A DNA stretch of 64,000 bases. Source: Candidatus Dadabacteria bacterium. GTDB lineage: Bacteria; Desulfobacterota_D; UBA1144; Nemesobacterales; Nemesobacteraceae. This document shows, in pieces, positions 1-10,325 of the stretch (the first letter of the stretch is position 1; each line of letters begins with the position of its first letter). The stretch is from NCBI GenBank assembly GCA_951812945.1, contig CATOTB010000005.1:124001-188000 (forward strand), written 5' to 3'. The notes under the pieces were generated by a model that saw only the letters and a program-made list of their open reading frames with translations, did no database searches and was not told the origin of the DNA. The position numbers and the translations under genes were made by a program.

Positions 1-1
1 G

Positions 2-1183
2 GATACGGTCATTCAGGAACCGCAGCTTGGAACGGGACACGCGGTTTTATGCTGCGAAGATGCTTTTCGGGATTTTTCAGGAGATATCTTAATACTTAGC
101 GGAGATGTCCCCGCGACGGGTGTTTCCACTCTGGGTGAGTTTATGGATTCTCACGTGAAAAACAGTGCGGACGTTTCCTTCATATCCACCCTAGTTGAGG
201 ACCCCAGCGGATACGGCAGGGTGTTGAGGAATGCAGAAGGGGAAGTGCTTCGCATAGTTGAGGATAAAGACGCTACCGCTGACGAGAAAAAAGAAAAAGA
301 AATAAATGCCGGAATTTACTGCGTGAATTCTTCTTTTCTCTGGGAAAGTCTGGACGGACTTGATACGGAGAACAACCAGGGAGAGTATTATCTGCCGGGA
401 ATCGTAAATCTCTGCGTTTCCCGCAAGCGCGGTCTTCAGGCTTTTGCATTGTCCAACCCAAAGGAGGTGTCTGGAGTGAACAGCAGAGAACAGCTCGGCG
501 AAGCGGAAAAAACCATAAGGCTTGCGATAAACCGCCGACACATGGAAAACGGGGTTACAATAGTGGATCCCGAAACCGCTTACATATCGGATTCCGTCAG
601 CATAGGCAAAGATACGACGGTGTATCCGAATACCTATATTTATGGTGAAACTCGTATCGGGGAAAACTGCCGGGTAGGACCCTCCGTATACGTCGAGGAT
701 TCACAAATAGGAGATAACGTTGAGATAAGGTTCTCTTCCTATCTTACTGAGTGCGAGGTGGAAGACGGAGTTGTAATGGGGCCTTTCTGTCATCTCCGCC
801 CCGAGGCCAGAATAAAAAGCGGGGCCAAGATCGGAAACTTCGTCGAGATAAAGAAATCGAATATAGGAGTCGGTTCCAAGGTTCCTCATCTTTCCTATGT
901 GGGAGATGCCGATATCGGCGCCGGAGTTAATATCGGTGCCGGAACCATTACCTGCAACTATGATGGTGTGAACAAGCACAGAACCGTGGTGGAAGATGGT
1001 GCTTTCATAGGAAGTGACACAATGCTGGTTGCGCCTATAAAGGTCGGAAAGGGCGCTACTACCGCGGCGGGCTCCACGGTAACTAAAGACGTTTCCCCGG
1101 GCGCTCTTGCCATAGAACGTGCGGGACAGAAGGAAATAACTGGCTGGGCGGAGAGAAAGAGGGTCAAGAAGGGGAAATCCTGA
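2..1183 (+). CDS. glmU: Bifunctional UDP-GlcNAc pyrophosphorylase / GlcN-1-P acetyltransferase (5' partial)
   Basis: Makes UDP-GlcNAc, the precursor of peptidoglycan and LPS, by acetylating glucosamine-1-phosphate and then adding UMP. The frame is open to the left edge, and reading from base 2 gives QLGTGHAV and ILSGDVP, both N-terminal uridyltransferase motifs. About 70 N-terminal residues are therefore outside the window; the internal ATG at 143 is not the start. The C-terminal half is a left-handed beta-helix of hexapeptide repeats (for example IGAGVNIGAGTITCNYDG), the acetyltransferase domain. The stop is followed one base later by glmS, so the two consecutive steps of amino-sugar synthesis are translationally close. 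Only the missing end is uncertain. Confidence 0.96.
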   Translation, partial: DTVIQEPQLGTGHAVLCCEDAFRDFSGDILILSGDVPATGVSTLGEFMDSHVKNSADVSFISTLVEDPSGYGRVLRNAEGEVLRIVEDKDATADEKKEKEINAGIYCVNSSFLWESLDGLDTENNQGEYYLPGIVNLCVSRKRGLQAFALSNPKEVSGVNSREQLGEAEKTIRLAINRRHMENGVTIVDPETAYISDSVSIGKDTTVYPNTYIYGETRIGENCRVGPSVYVEDSQIGDNVEIRFSSYLTECEVEDGVVMGPFCHLRPEARIKSGAKIGNFVEIKKSNIGVGSKVPHLSYVGDADIGAGVNIGAGTITCNYDGVNKHRTVVEDGAFIGSDTMLVAPIKVGKGATTAAGSTVTKDVSPGALAIERAGQKEITGWAERKRVKKGKS

Positions 1184-1184
1184 G

Positions 1185-3014
1185 ATGTGCGGAATAGTTG
1201 GATACGTGGGAATTTCTGAGAGAACAAAAAGCGTTCTCTGCGAAAGCCTGGGAAGGCTTGAGTACAGGGGATACGATTCTTCCGGGATATGCTTTGTTGA
1301 AAACGGCCGCTCCCGCGTCATAAGAAGCGAAGGAAAACTTGAAAACCTTCTCTTAAAGCTAAAAGACTGCGAGGTGACTTCTTCCCTCGGAATCGCTCAC
1401 ACCAGATGGGCCACTCACGGCGACCCTTCGGAGCGAAACGCCCACCCCCAGGTATCTGGCCCGATAAGCGTGGTGCATAACGGCATAGTGGAGAACTACC
1501 CCGAACTCAAGGAGGAACTTACCGCGGCCGGTTACGAATTCCGCTCCGATACCGATACCGAGGTTATCTCTCACCTGATCCGTGATTTTACGGAAAAAGG
1601 AAACTCTCTTCTTGAATCAACGAGGAAAGCGTTTGAAAAAATAGAGGGTTCTTACGCCGTGGCTGTAATGTCGGATACGGAGCCCGGGAAGATAATCGCC
1701 ACAAGGCGTTTTTCTCCTCTTATAATAGCGCGCAGCGGAAACGAATGTTTTCTGGCTTCTGATATCCCGGCGATTCTGCCCTATACCAGAGAGTTTGTTT
1801 TTCTTGAGGATAACGATTTCGTAGTTCTGGACGAAAACGGCATCTCGATAACCGACGCGGCCGGCGAAGTGGTTAAAAGAGCGCCGACGGTTGTGGACTG
1901 GGACCATTCGGCAACCGAGAAATCGGGCTACCGTCATTACATGCTGAAGGAAATCTTCGAACAGCCTAGGGCAATTTTCGATACGCTTCGGGGAAAATTC
2001 ACGGCGGACATGAAAGAGGTGATTTTCGAGGACGTGGACCCCTCCCTTCTGCGGAAGGCGCGAAGGATAATTATTGCTGCCTGCGGTACTTCCTACCATG
2101 CATCCCTTATAGGAAAGTACATGATAGAGGAAGTAGCCGGAGTGAACACTCAGGTGGAGCTTGCCTCTGAGTTTCGGTACAGAAATCCCGTTATCGGTCC
2201 CGACGCGCTTTTTATCGCGGTTTCTCAGTCAGGCGAGACCGCAGACACCTCGGAAGCCCTTCTAAAGGCCAAGGACCTGGGCATGAACTCCGTAGGAATA
2301 ACGAACGTGAGGCTGAGCAAGATTTCAAGAGAGTCTGACTGTGTCATAACCACAAAGGCGGGCCCGGAGATCGGCGTTGCCTCCACAAAATCTTTTACGG
2401 CGCAGGTTATGGCGTTCTATCTTTTCTCCATACACCTTGCGGTCTCAAGGAAAGCGATTGATTCAAAAAGGGCTAGGCGGCTGATAGCGGATGCCGTATC
2501 GGTTTCCAAGCTTCAGCAGAAAACTCTTGAGCTTGACGGAGAGCTAAAAAATCTTTCAAGAGATTTTTACGGCTACAGGAATTTTGTCTTCTTGGGCAGA
2601 GGGATTAACTACCCCGTGGCACTTGAAGGCGCGCTGAAACTAAAAGAGGTTTCCTACATCCACGCCGAGGGATACGCCGCCGGAGAGATGAAGCACGGTC
2701 CAATAGCCCTTGTAGACAGAAACATGCCCGTCGTGTTTATCGCGCCCGAAGAAGACGTGTATTACAAGAAGCTTCTTGGGAATTTCCAGGAGGTGAAGGC
2801 CAGGGGAGGGCGGATCATTTTCATAACATCGGACGAGGATCTCCGGCTTCCCGATGACAGGGACAGAAAAATAGTAATTCCCAAAAGCCCTTACCTCGTA
2901 AGTCCGATGGTGTCCGTTATCCCAGCGCAGTTTCTGGCTTACCACGTAGCCAATATTCTTGGAACTGACGTGGATCAGCCGAGAAATCTGGCCAAGGTTG
3001 TCACGGTTGAATAA
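1185..3014 (+). CDS. glmS: Glutamine--fructose-6-phosphate aminotransferase (isomerizing)
   Basis: Converts fructose-6-P and glutamine to glucosamine-6-P, the entry step of hexosamine synthesis. The 609-residue length is typical. The protein begins MCGIVGYVG, so Cys2 becomes the N-terminal nucleophile of the Ntn glutaminase domain (about residues 2-220). Two SIS sugar-binding domains follow, with CGTSYHASLIGKY and SQSGETADTSEAL visible in the first and the family-typical C-terminal PRNLAKVVTVE. The start lies one base after the glmU stop, giving a glmU-glmS operon. No glmS ribozyme can lie between them because there is no leader. Confidence 0.97.
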   Translation: MCGIVGYVGISERTKSVLCESLGRLEYRGYDSSGICFVENGRSRVIRSEGKLENLLLKLKDCEVTSSLGIAHTRWATHGDPSERNAHPQVSGPISVVHNGIVENYPELKEELTAAGYEFRSDTDTEVISHLIRDFTEKGNSLLESTRKAFEKIEGSYAVAVMSDTEPGKIIATRRFSPLIIARSGNECFLASDIPAILPYTREFVFLEDNDFVVLDENGISITDAAGEVVKRAPTVVDWDHSATEKSGYRHYMLKEIFEQPRAIFDTLRGKFTADMKEVIFEDVDPSLLRKARRIIIAACGTSYHASLIGKYMIEEVAGVNTQVELASEFRYRNPVIGPDALFIAVSQSGETADTSEALLKAKDLGMNSVGITNVRLSKISRESDCVITTKAGPEIGVASTKSFTAQVMAFYLFSIHLAVSRKAIDSKRARRLIADAVSVSKLQQKTLELDGELKNLSRDFYGYRNFVFLGRGINYPVALEGALKLKEVSYIHAEGYAAGEMKHGPIALVDRNMPVVFIAPEEDVYYKKLLGNFQEVKARGGRIIFITSDEDLRLPDDRDRKIVIPKSPYLVSPMVSVIPAQFLAYHVANILGTDVDQPRNLAKVVTVE

Positions 3015-3064
3015 TTTCTCGCCGTCGCGGGGCGAAACAATATAAACTTTGTGGGGGGTTTTAA

Positions 3065-4345
3065 ATGAAAGTACTTGTTGTCGGAGGTGGCGGAAGAGAA
3101 CATGCTCTCTGCTGGAAGATAAGCCAGAGTCCTCTTGTGGAGAGAACCTACTGTGCTCCTGGAAACGCCGGGATAAGCCGCCACGCGGAGTGTCTGGATA
3201 TCGGTGTGGGAGATTTCGATTCGCTTGCGCAATTTGTGAAAAAAGAATCCGTGGATCTCACGGTTGTCGGCCCCGAGCAGCCTCTTTGCGAAGGGATAAC
3301 CGACTTTTTTGAAAAAGAGGGTCTTTTGATCTTCGGTCCCTCAAAAGCCGCTGCGGAGCTTGAGGGAAGCAAAATTTTCTCAAAAGATCTTATGAAGAAA
3401 TACGGAATTCCAACCGGAGAATATTTCGTTTTTACCGACATGGAGCAAGCGATTGCCAAGGCAGGGGAGACTGAACCTCCTTTCGTAGTTAAGGCCGATG
3501 GTCTTGCCGCCGGTAAGGGAGTCATTATATGCCACTCACATAAGGAGGGAGAAGACGCAGTTCGCTCCATGATGGAACGCGGAGCGTTCGGTGAGGCTGG
3601 GACAAAGGTCGTTATAGAGGAATTTCTTACGGGCGAGGAAGCCTCCTTTTTCGCTTTCACTGACGGGGAAAACATACTTCCGCTTGAGCCTTCCCAGGAT
3701 CACAAACCGATTTTTGACGGGGATAAGGGACCGAACACCGGAGGCATGGGAGCCTATACTCCTGCTCCTGTCGTAGACGACCGGTTAAGGCAGAGAATAA
3801 TCGATGAGGTAATGATTCCGACCGTCCAGGCAATGAAATCCGAGGGGAGAACCTACAGAGGGATTCTCTACGCCGGGTTGATGATAAAAGAGAATGACCT
3901 CAAGGTGCTTGAATTTAACTGCCGCTTCGGCGACCCTGAAGCTCAGCCGCTTCTTATGAAAATGGAATCGGACATTGTTCCCGTTCTTTATTCAATAGCC
4001 AGGGGCGAAATGAGTACGGATCCCATAGAATGGAAAGACGGCTTCTGCGTGTGCGTAGTCATGGCTTCGAGGGGCTATCCCGGAAGCTACGACAAGGGGG
4101 TCGAACTTAAAAAACTAAAGGATTTCAAGGACACTCGCGAGACAGTGATTTTTCATGCCGGAACCGCTTTTTCTGGAGACAAACTCGTTACAAGCGGCGG
4201 AAGGGTCCTAGGAGTTACTTCCCTCGGCAATACTATAGAGAAATCCATACAGGGTGCTTATAAGGCCGTCGATTCCATTTCCGATGAAAATCTGGTCTAC
4301 AGAACGGATATAGGAAAGAAGGCGCTTTTGCGCATTGGTTGCTGA
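3065..4345 (+). CDS. purD: Phosphoribosylamine--glycine ligase (GARS)
   Basis: Second step of de novo purine synthesis: ATP-dependent joining of glycine to phosphoribosylamine. The 426-residue protein starts MKVLVVGGGGREHALCWK, the classical PurD N-terminal nucleotide-fold motif. The ATP-grasp region shows KADGLAAGKGVIIC and the signature GPNTGGMGAY, followed by EFNCRFGDPEAQP, which supplies metal and ATP ligands. It is a stand-alone enzyme, not fused to purM or purN. It begins 50 bases after glmS behind a GGGG-rich ribosome site. No other pur gene is nearby, so it is probably co-transcribed with glmS for convenience. Confidence 0.97.
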   Translation: MKVLVVGGGGREHALCWKISQSPLVERTYCAPGNAGISRHAECLDIGVGDFDSLAQFVKKESVDLTVVGPEQPLCEGITDFFEKEGLLIFGPSKAAAELEGSKIFSKDLMKKYGIPTGEYFVFTDMEQAIAKAGETEPPFVVKADGLAAGKGVIICHSHKEGEDAVRSMMERGAFGEAGTKVVIEEFLTGEEASFFAFTDGENILPLEPSQDHKPIFDGDKGPNTGGMGAYTPAPVVDDRLRQRIIDEVMIPTVQAMKSEGRTYRGILYAGLMIKENDLKVLEFNCRFGDPEAQPLLMKMESDIVPVLYSIARGEMSTDPIEWKDGFCVCVVMASRGYPGSYDKGVELKKLKDFKDTRETVIFHAGTAFSGDKLVTSGGRVLGVTSLGNTIEKSIQGAYKAVDSISDENLVYRTDIGKKALLRIGC

Positions 4346-4493
4346 AGCGTTTTGAGTATATCCAGTTTGGGAATTTCAACGTCAACAAGAAATTTTTTTC
4401 AGCCTGAATTTTTTTATTGAAAACCTGTCTTCTTTCTGTAATATAGTCCCTCCTTTGATTTGGGCCTTTAACATTTTTTTTCCGTTTTCTTAT

Positions 4494-4523
4494 TTGACAT
4501 CGGTTCGTTATTAAGCTTATAAT
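4494..4523 (+). promoter_or_regulatory. Consensus sigma70-type promoter of the str/ribosomal supra-operon
   Basis: TTGACA at 4494-4499 and TATAAT at 4518-4523 are both perfect consensus hexamers, separated by 18 bases, only 37 bases before the rpsL start. The expected transcript would begin near 4530 and have a leader of about 30 bases holding GGGAGAGGA as ribosome site. A match this good in front of a ribosomal protein operon is very unlikely to be chance. The AT-rich stretch 4390-4490 just upstream could act as an UP element (inference). No rpoBC or nusG lies upstream; purD does. Confidence 0.88.
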
Positions 4524-4559
4524 AAGCGGATTACCCAAATTTCGGGAGAGGATGTTTTT

Positions 4560-4931
4560 ATGCCTACAATAAGTCAGTTGCTCAACAAGGGAAGAGAGAC
4601 GGCCAAGAAGAAAAGCAAGGCCCGCGCTCTTCAGAGATGTCCCCAGAGAAGAGGGGTTTGCGTGAGGGTATACACCACCACTCCGAAAAAGCCCAACTCG
4701 GCACTTAGGAAGGTTGCAAGGATAAGACTTACAAACGGCATAGAGGTAACTGGATATATTCCCGGAGAAGGACATACCTTGCAGGAGCATTCAGTTGTGC
4801 TTGTCAGGGGTGGCAGGGTAAAGGACCTTCCGGGAGTGAGATACCACATAGTCAGAGGAACTCTTGACTCGACCGGAGTTGAGGGCAGGAGAAACGGAAG
4901 ATCCAAGTACGGAGCCAAAAAGCCTAAGTAG
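4560..4931 (+). CDS. rpsL: 30S ribosomal protein S12
   Basis: Decoding-centre protein that monitors codon-anticodon pairing. The 123-residue sequence has the universal core [15 protein letters not shown] and [14 protein letters not shown]. The lysine of TPKK (Lys43) is wild type, so streptomycin-resistance substitutions at this position are absent. It is the first gene behind the 4494-4523 promoter and is followed after 18 bases by rpsG, the usual str order. Confidence 0.98.
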   Translation: MPTISQLLNKGRETAKKKSKARALQRCPQRRGVCVRVYTTTPKKPNSALRKVARIRLTNGIEVTGYIPGEGHTLQEHSVVLVRGGRVKDLPGVRYHIVRGTLDSTGVEGRRNGRSKYGAKKPK

Positions 4932-4949
4932 CGGGCGGGAATAAGAAAG

Positions 4950-5420
4950 ATGGCGAGAAAAGGTAGGATAGCAAGAAGAAAATTGGCTCCGGATTCAAAA
5001 ACCGGAGATCCGATAGTCGCCAAGTTTATAAACAGCCTCATGTACGACGGCAAAAAGAGCAAGGCGGAAAAGATATTCTACGATTCTCTTGACAAGATAA
5101 AGGAAAAAACCGGAAAAGATCCCCTTGAGGTCTTCCACGACGCTATTGACAAGGTGAGACCCTCGGTCGAGGTAAGGTCAAGGCGCGTAGGCGGAGCCAA
5201 CTACCAGGTTCCCATGGAAGTGAGTTCTTTCAGAAGGCAGTCCTTGGGGATAAGGTGGCTTATAAACTCCTCACGCTCAAGATCGGAGAAGTCGATGGTG
5301 GACAAGCTTGCTTCGGAGATAATCGACGCCCACAACAACAGGGGTAGCGCGGTTAAGAAAAAAGAGGACATTCACAGAATGGCCGAGGCCAACAGGGCCT
5401 TTGCTCACTACAGGTGGTAA
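4950..5420 (+). CDS. rpsG: 30S ribosomal protein S7
   Basis: Primary assembly protein of the 30S head, binding the 3' major domain of 16S rRNA and contacting E-site tRNA. It has 156 residues, normal length, with [12 protein letters not shown] at the start and the conserved [19 protein letters not shown] block in the middle. In E. coli it represses the str operon by binding between rpsL and rpsG; the 18-base spacer here is too short for that element, so that control is probably different (inference). Confidence 0.98.
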   Translation: MARKGRIARRKLAPDSKTGDPIVAKFINSLMYDGKKSKAEKIFYDSLDKIKEKTGKDPLEVFHDAIDKVRPSVEVRSRRVGGANYQVPMEVSSFRRQSLGIRWLINSSRSRSEKSMVDKLASEIIDAHNNRGSAVKKKEDIHRMAEANRAFAHYRW

Positions 5421-5441
5421 TTCCCCGGAGGGTTTATTAAG

Positions 5442-7526
5442 GTGTCAGAACAGATATTTCCCATAGACAGGGTAAGGAACATAGGAATAGTTGCCCACAT
5501 AGACGCTGGCAAGACCACCACTACTGAAAGAATACTGTTCTATACCGGAATAACCTACAAGATAGGCGAAGTGCACGAAGGCGCGGCGACCATGGACTGG
5601 ATGGAGCAGGAACGCGAAAGGGGCATCACCATCACTTCCGCCACAACTACGTGTTTCTGGAAAGACTGCAGGATAAACATCATAGACACTCCCGGTCACG
5701 TTGATTTCACCATAGAGGTTGAAAGATCTCTCAAGGTGCTCGACGGGGCGGTGGTTGTATTTGACTGCGTCGGCGGAGTCGAGCCCCAGACTGAGACGGT
5801 GTGGGGACAGGCCGATCGGTACTCCGTTCCGAGAATGTGTTTTGTGAACAAGATGGACAGGATCGGGGCGGATTTCTACAGGGTCGTGGACCAGATAATA
5901 GAAAGACTTAACGCTAATCCCGTGTGTCTTCAGATTCCGTGGTTCGACGGTGATGAGTTCACAGGAATAGTTGATCTTGTAAGGATGAAAATGGCTGTGT
6001 GGGACGGGGAGAGCCTGGGGGCCAAGTTTGAGTTCATCGATATCCCCGAGGACACAAAGCAGCGCGCGGTCGAATACAGGGAAAAACTTCTGGAAGCCCT
6101 TTCGGATAACGACGAGGAAATAATGGAGCTTTACCTCGACGGAGAAGATGTTCCGGAGGAGATGATCCGAAAATCCGTAAGACGACAGACAATTGACGCG
6201 ACCATAGTTCCTGTCATGCTGGGGTCGGCTTTTAAGAACAAGGGAGTGCAGCTTCTGCTTGATGCCGTTGTGGAATACATGCCGGCTCCCGTGGATCTGC
6301 CATCGGTAAAGGGCATCCATCCCAAAACCGATGAAGATGTCGAGAGAAAGCCGGATAAAGAAGAACCTTTCTCCGCACTCGCGTTTAAAATCATGTCGGA
6401 TCCCTTCGTCGGCCAGCTTACCTACCTTCGGGTTTATTCCGGAAAACTTAAATCAGGCAGTACCGTTTACAATTCATCTAATCTTAAAAACGAAAAGATC
6501 GGAAGACTTCTTCGCATGCACGCAGACAAGCGCGAGGACATAAAAGAGATTGAGGCCGGGGGCATAGCGGCCGCTGTGGGCCTGAAAAACACCCTTACGG
6601 GCAATACCCTGTGCTCGGATTCAAATCCCGTGATTCTTGAGAGTCTTCATATCTCGGACCCGGTTATTTCGATTGCCATAGAGCCCAAGTCAAACGCCGA
6701 CCAGGAAAGACTCGGCCTGTCGCTTAGCAAGCTTACTATGGAGGACCCTTCCTTTAAGGTGAAAACAGATGAGGAAACCCGCCAGACGGTAATTTCCGGG
6801 ATGGGAGAGCTTCACCTTGAGATAATTGTCGACAGGCTTAAAAGGGAGTTCAATGTTGAAGCGAATGTCGGGAAGCCTCAGGTCGCTTACAGAGAGACGA
6901 TAACGGGTACTTCCACAACCGAAGGAAAGTACATAAGGCAGACCGGAGGGCGCGGTCAGTATGGCCATGTGAAAATAAGGGTTGAGCCTCTTGAGAGGGG
7001 CGAAGGATTTCAGTTCAACGATCAGATAAAGGGAGGGGTGATTCCCAAGGAATTTATTCCCGCGGTGGAGAAAGGAATAGTTGAGGCCATGGAAACCGGA
7101 ATTGTCTCCGGATATCCGGTCGTCGACGTGGCGGTCACGCTTTACGACGGTTCTTTTCACGATGTCGACTCTTCGGAGATCGCCTTTAAGATCGCGGGGT
7201 CCATGGCATTTAAAGAAGCGATTCATAAATCTTCTCCGGTTGTTCTTGAGCCCGTGATGAAGCTTGAGGTGGTTGTTCCCGAAGCTCACATGGGAACCGT
7301 TATAGGTGATCTGAGCTCGAGGCGGGGGAGAGTGAGCAGTACGGAGATGAGAGGCGCCATGCAGGCGGTAAAAGCGGAAGCTCCGCTTGGAGAAATGTTC
7401 GGTTACGCGACCAATTTAAGGTCAATGACCGAGGGACGGGGATTGTTCACCATGGAATTTTCCCATTATTTCATTCTGCCTGCCAATATCGCCGAAGAGT
7501 TAAAAGAGACAGCAAATGTCAGTTGA
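5442..7526 (+). CDS. fusA: Translation elongation factor G
   Basis: GTPase that drives tRNA-mRNA translocation and, with RRF, ribosome recycling. At 694 residues it is full length. GTP-binding motifs are [12 protein letters not shown] (residues 18-29), DTPGHVDFT and NKMDR; domain IV carries [12 protein letters not shown]. The start is GTG at 5442 behind GGAGGG (5427-5432). It sits in the canonical position between rpsG and tuf, and is a standard EF-G rather than a mitochondrial-type EF-G2. Confidence 0.97.
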   Translation: MSEQIFPIDRVRNIGIVAHIDAGKTTTTERILFYTGITYKIGEVHEGAATMDWMEQERERGITITSATTTCFWKDCRINIIDTPGHVDFTIEVERSLKVLDGAVVVFDCVGGVEPQTETVWGQADRYSVPRMCFVNKMDRIGADFYRVVDQIIERLNANPVCLQIPWFDGDEFTGIVDLVRMKMAVWDGESLGAKFEFIDIPEDTKQRAVEYREKLLEALSDNDEEIMELYLDGEDVPEEMIRKSVRRQTIDATIVPVMLGSAFKNKGVQLLLDAVVEYMPAPVDLPSVKGIHPKTDEDVERKPDKEEPFSALAFKIMSDPFVGQLTYLRVYSGKLKSGSTVYNSSNLKNEKIGRLLRMHADKREDIKEIEAGGIAAAVGLKNTLTGNTLCSDSNPVILESLHISDPVISIAIEPKSNADQERLGLSLSKLTMEDPSFKVKTDEETRQTVISGMGELHLEIIVDRLKREFNVEANVGKPQVAYRETITGTSTTEGKYIRQTGGRGQYGHVKIRVEPLERGEGFQFNDQIKGGVIPKEFIPAVEKGIVEAMETGIVSGYPVVDVAVTLYDGSFHDVDSSEIAFKIAGSMAFKEAIHKSSPVVLEPVMKLEVVVPEAHMGTVIGDLSSRRGRVSSTEMRGAMQAVKAEAPLGEMFGYATNLRSMTEGRGLFTMEFSHYFILPANIAEELKETANVS

Positions 7527-7564
7527 TATTTTCATGTTCTTTTTAGCAAGGAGGTCAACAAGTA

Positions 7565-8749
7565 ATGTCTAAGGCTAAATTTGAGAGGGGCAAGCCGCAT
7601 TTAAACATCGGGACGATAGGGCATGTGGATCATGGGAAGACGACGTTAACGGCGGCAATAACGAACATATTGTCAAAGCGGGGGCAGGCTGAGTACGTGG
7701 AGTTTGACAACATAGACAAGGCTCCGGAGGAGAGGGAGAGGGGGATAACGATAAACATAGCGCACGTGGAGTATGAGACAGACGGAAGGCACTACGCGCA
7801 CGTGGACTGTCCTGGGCATGCCGACTACGTGAAGAACATGATAACGGGAGCTGCTCAGATGGACGGGGCTGTGCTGGTTGTGAGCGCGCCTGACGGGCCG
7901 ATGCCTCAGACACGGGAGCACATACTGCTTGCGAGGCAGGTTGGGGTGCCATACATAGTGGTGGCGCTAAACAAGATAGACATGCTTGATGACGAGGAGT
8001 TGTTGGAGTTGGTAGAGCTTGAGATAAGGGAGTTGCTGAGCGAGTACGGATTTCCCGGGGATGACATACCTGTGGTAAAGGTAAGCGCGCTAAAGGCAAT
8101 AGAGGGGGACGCGGGGGCGGCTGAGCAGGTAGTTGAGTTAATGAACCAGATAGACGGGTACATACCGGAGCCCGAGAGGGACATGGACAAGCCGTTTTTG
8201 ATGGCGATAGAGGATGTGTTCACGATATCTGGGCGGGGCACGGTGGTAACGGGGAGAGTGGAGAGGGGAAGGATAGTGGCGGGGAAGGAGATAGAGATAG
8301 TGGGGTTTAAGGAGACTACGAAGACGGTGGCGACGAGTTTGGAGATGTTCAGGAAGATACTGGATGACGCGCAGGCTGGGGACAATGTAGGGGTGCTGCT
8401 TCGTGGGATAGGGAAGGAAGAGGTGGAGAGGGGTCAGGTATTGAGTGCTCCTGGGAGCATAAAGCCACACAGGAAGTTCAAGGCTGAGGTATATGTATTG
8501 AAGAAGGAGGAGGGGGGAAGGCACACGCCGTTTTTCCCTGGGTACAGGCCGCAGTTTTACTTGAGGACGACTGATGTGACGGGGGCGGTGGTATTGCCGG
8601 AGGGAGTGGAGATGGTGATGCCGGGGGACAACGTGAGCATGGATGTGGAGTTAATAGCGCCGGTGGCAATGGAAGAGCAGTTACGTTTTGCGATAAGAGA
8701 AGGTGGAAGAACAGTGGGAGCAGGTGTGGTAACCAAAATTGTTGAGTGA
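7565..8749 (+). CDS. tuf: Translation elongation factor Tu
   Basis: Delivers aminoacyl-tRNA to the ribosomal A site as a GTP complex. It has 394 residues. [11 protein letters not shown] (19-29), DCPGHADY and NKIDM form the GTPase core, followed by two beta-barrel domains. A strong AAGGAGG lies before the ATG. Its codon choice is unlike its neighbours: Ile is almost always ATA, Gly mostly GGG, Thr ACG, Val GTG, Arg AGG, so third positions are mainly purines. The pattern relaxes in about the last 25 codons. The stop TGA overlaps the rpsJ ATG by one base, which joins the str and S10 operons. Confidence 0.98.
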   Translation: MSKAKFERGKPHLNIGTIGHVDHGKTTLTAAITNILSKRGQAEYVEFDNIDKAPEERERGITINIAHVEYETDGRHYAHVDCPGHADYVKNMITGAAQMDGAVLVVSAPDGPMPQTREHILLARQVGVPYIVVALNKIDMLDDEELLELVELEIRELLSEYGFPGDDIPVVKVSALKAIEGDAGAAEQVVELMNQIDGYIPEPERDMDKPFLMAIEDVFTISGRGTVVTGRVERGRIVAGKEIEIVGFKETTKTVATSLEMFRKILDDAQAGDNVGVLLRGIGKEEVERGQVLSAPGSIKPHRKFKAEVYVLKKEEGGRHTPFFPGYRPQFYLRTTDVTGAVVLPEGVEMVMPGDNVSMDVELIAPVAMEEQLRFAIREGGRTVGAGVVTKIVE

Positions 8750-9069
8750 TGGGTAAAGCTTCGAAAATAAGAATAAAGCTTAAGTCTTTTGACTACAGGC
8801 TTCTTGATAATTCAACGGAAGAAATTGTTGATACTGCCAAGAGGACCGGTGCGAGAATAGCCGGCCCGGTTCCGCTTCCAACCAGTATAAACAGGTACTG
8901 CGTACTGCGTGGTCCTCACGTGAACAAGAACTCAAGAGAGCATTTCGAAATAAGAACGCATAAAAGACTTGTAGACATACTTGAACCTACCCAGCAGACA
9001 ATAGATGAACTTATGAAACTAAACCTGGCTTCGGGTGTGGAAGTGGAGATAAAACTCACGGGCTCGTAA
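8749..9069 (+). CDS. rpsJ: 30S ribosomal protein S10
   Basis: Component of the 30S head and, as NusE, partner of NusB in antitermination. With the ATG at 8749 the protein has 106 residues and reads [20 protein letters not shown], matching the family N-terminus. An in-frame GTG three bases earlier is less likely. [20 protein letters not shown] is the conserved loop that inserts into 16S rRNA. The start overlaps the tuf stop as TGATG, so translation of S10 is probably coupled to EF-Tu. Confidence 0.97.
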   Translation: MGKASKIRIKLKSFDYRLLDNSTEEIVDTAKRTGARIAGPVPLPTSINRYCVLRGPHVNKNSREHFEIRTHKRLVDILEPTQQTIDELMKLNLASGVEVEIKLTGS

Positions 9070-9073
9070 AAAG

Positions 9074-9718
9074 ATGATTCAGGGACTTATAGGAAAAAAA
9101 AGGGGAATGACCGAGTTTTTCAACGACGACATGGTGAAAGTCATCACTACCGTTGTTGAAGCGGGTCCATGTCTCGTGGTCTCGAAAAAAACCAAGGACT
9201 CAGACGGCTACGAAGCCGTTCAGCTTGGCTTTGGAGAGGTAAAACCCCAGCGTGTTACTCGTCCCATGAAGGGACATTTCGCAAAAGCCGGAGTGAATCT
9301 CACAGCGAAGCTTAAAGAATTTTCTGCCACTGTTGAAGATTGTGAGATAGGGGACGTGGTAAAAGTTGACATTTTCAAGGTGGGAGACATTCTCGACGTC
9401 ACCGCTAAAAGCAAGGGCAAGGGGTTTGCCGGAACAATAAAACGCCACAATTTCTCAAGACAGCCAATGTCCCACGGCGGCATGGCCCACAGGAGACCTG
9501 GTTCCATAGGACAGGCCTCATATCCGGCCAAGGTATGGAAAGGCATAAAAATGCCGGGGCGCATGGGTGGAAAGAACGTAACGATTCAGGGCGTCAAGAT
9601 AGTCGATATAGATGTTGAGAAGAATCTTCTTTTCGTGAAAGGATCGGTTCCAGGCCCGGTGGGAGGAACAGTTTTTCTCCGGCACACGTCAAAGGGGGCG
9701 AAGAATGCTTCAAGTTGA
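9074..9718 (+). CDS. rplC: 50S ribosomal protein L3
   Basis: Early-assembly 23S rRNA binder close to the peptidyl-transferase centre. It has 214 residues. [16 protein letters not shown] is the family start and [20 protein letters not shown] the long loop that reaches the active site; [11 protein letters not shown] follows. It starts four bases after rpsJ and overlaps rplD by 14 bases. Confidence 0.97.
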   Translation: MIQGLIGKKRGMTEFFNDDMVKVITTVVEAGPCLVVSKKTKDSDGYEAVQLGFGEVKPQRVTRPMKGHFAKAGVNLTAKLKEFSATVEDCEIGDVVKVDIFKVGDILDVTAKSKGKGFAGTIKRHNFSRQPMSHGGMAHRRPGSIGQASYPAKVWKGIKMPGRMGGKNVTIQGVKIVDIDVEKNLLFVKGSVPGPVGGTVFLRHTSKGAKNASS

Positions 9719-10325
9719 CGTCTACGACATTGCCAGAAAAAAGGTGGGGACTATGGAGCTTCGCTCCGAGATCTTTGAAGCTCCGGTGAAAAAGCACCTG
9801 CTCCATGAGGTCGTTAATTGGCAGCTTGCCAAAAAAAGAGCTGGAACCTCGTCCACCAAAACAAGAGGTGAAGTCCGCGGCGGTGGGGCAAAGCCCTGGA
9901 AACAGAAACACACAGGTCGTGCAAGGGCAGGATCTAGACGTTCCCCGATCTGGCGTAAAGGTGGAGTGGTTTTCGGACCGAAGCCGAAAGACTGGTCCTA
10001 CTCGATTCCGAAGAAGGTAAGAAAAGGGGCGCTTATTTCCGCTCTTTCAAGCCGTTTCGGCGAAGGTGCCATAGTGGTGCTTGACAGTTTAGAGCTTCCG
10101 GAAATAAAAACCAGACAGGTGGCGAAATTAATGAAGGATTTTGAATTTTCCAAGGCCCTTTTGGTTGTCAGTTCGGATAATGAAAATCTCCACAAGTCGG
10201 CCAGGAACATTTCCGACGTAAAGGTACTGAGAGATGAAGGACTTAACGTATACGATCTGCTTAGACACAAGAACATAGTCATGGTGCGGGATTCGGTTGA
10301 AAAAATTCAGGAGAGGCTTTCATGA
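9705..10325 (+). CDS. rplD: 50S ribosomal protein L4
   Basis: Binds 23S rRNA and lines the peptide exit tunnel with its long loop, here GEVRGGGAKPWKQKHTGRAR, which is well conserved. In enterobacteria L4 also represses the S10 operon; whether it does here cannot be judged because the operon leader is displaced. The 206-residue length is usual. Its start lies inside the last 14 bases of rplC and its end overlaps rplW as ATGA. Confidence 0.97.
   Translation: MLQVDVYDIARKKVGTMELRSEIFEAPVKKHLLHEVVNWQLAKKRAGTSSTKTRGEVRGGGAKPWKQKHTGRARAGSRRSPIWRKGGVVFGPKPKDWSYSIPKKVRKGALISALSSRFGEGAIVVLDSLELPEIKTRQVAKLMKDFEFSKALLVVSSDNENLHKSARNISDVKVLRDEGLNVYDLLRHKNIVMVRDSVEKIQERLS

Noticed and set aside
143..1183. 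ATG at 143 as start of glmU
   Set aside because: The frame continues to base 2 with conserved uridyltransferase motifs, so the gene is cut by the window edge.
1100..1184. glmS ribozyme/riboswitch before glmS
   Set aside because: glmS starts one base after the glmU stop; there is no leader to hold it.
4380..4490. Terminator after purD
   Set aside because: There are T-runs but no stable stem before them; more likely an AT-rich UP region of the next promoter.
6600..6630. tRNA-like TTCAAATCC string in fusA
   Set aside because: Chance match in coding sequence; no cloverleaf can be drawn.
7575..8524. Long minus-strand open frames opposite tuf
   Set aside because: They come from the purine-ending codons of tuf; the translations are Pro/Ser/Leu low complexity and have no ribosome sites. 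EF-Tu on the plus strand is certain.
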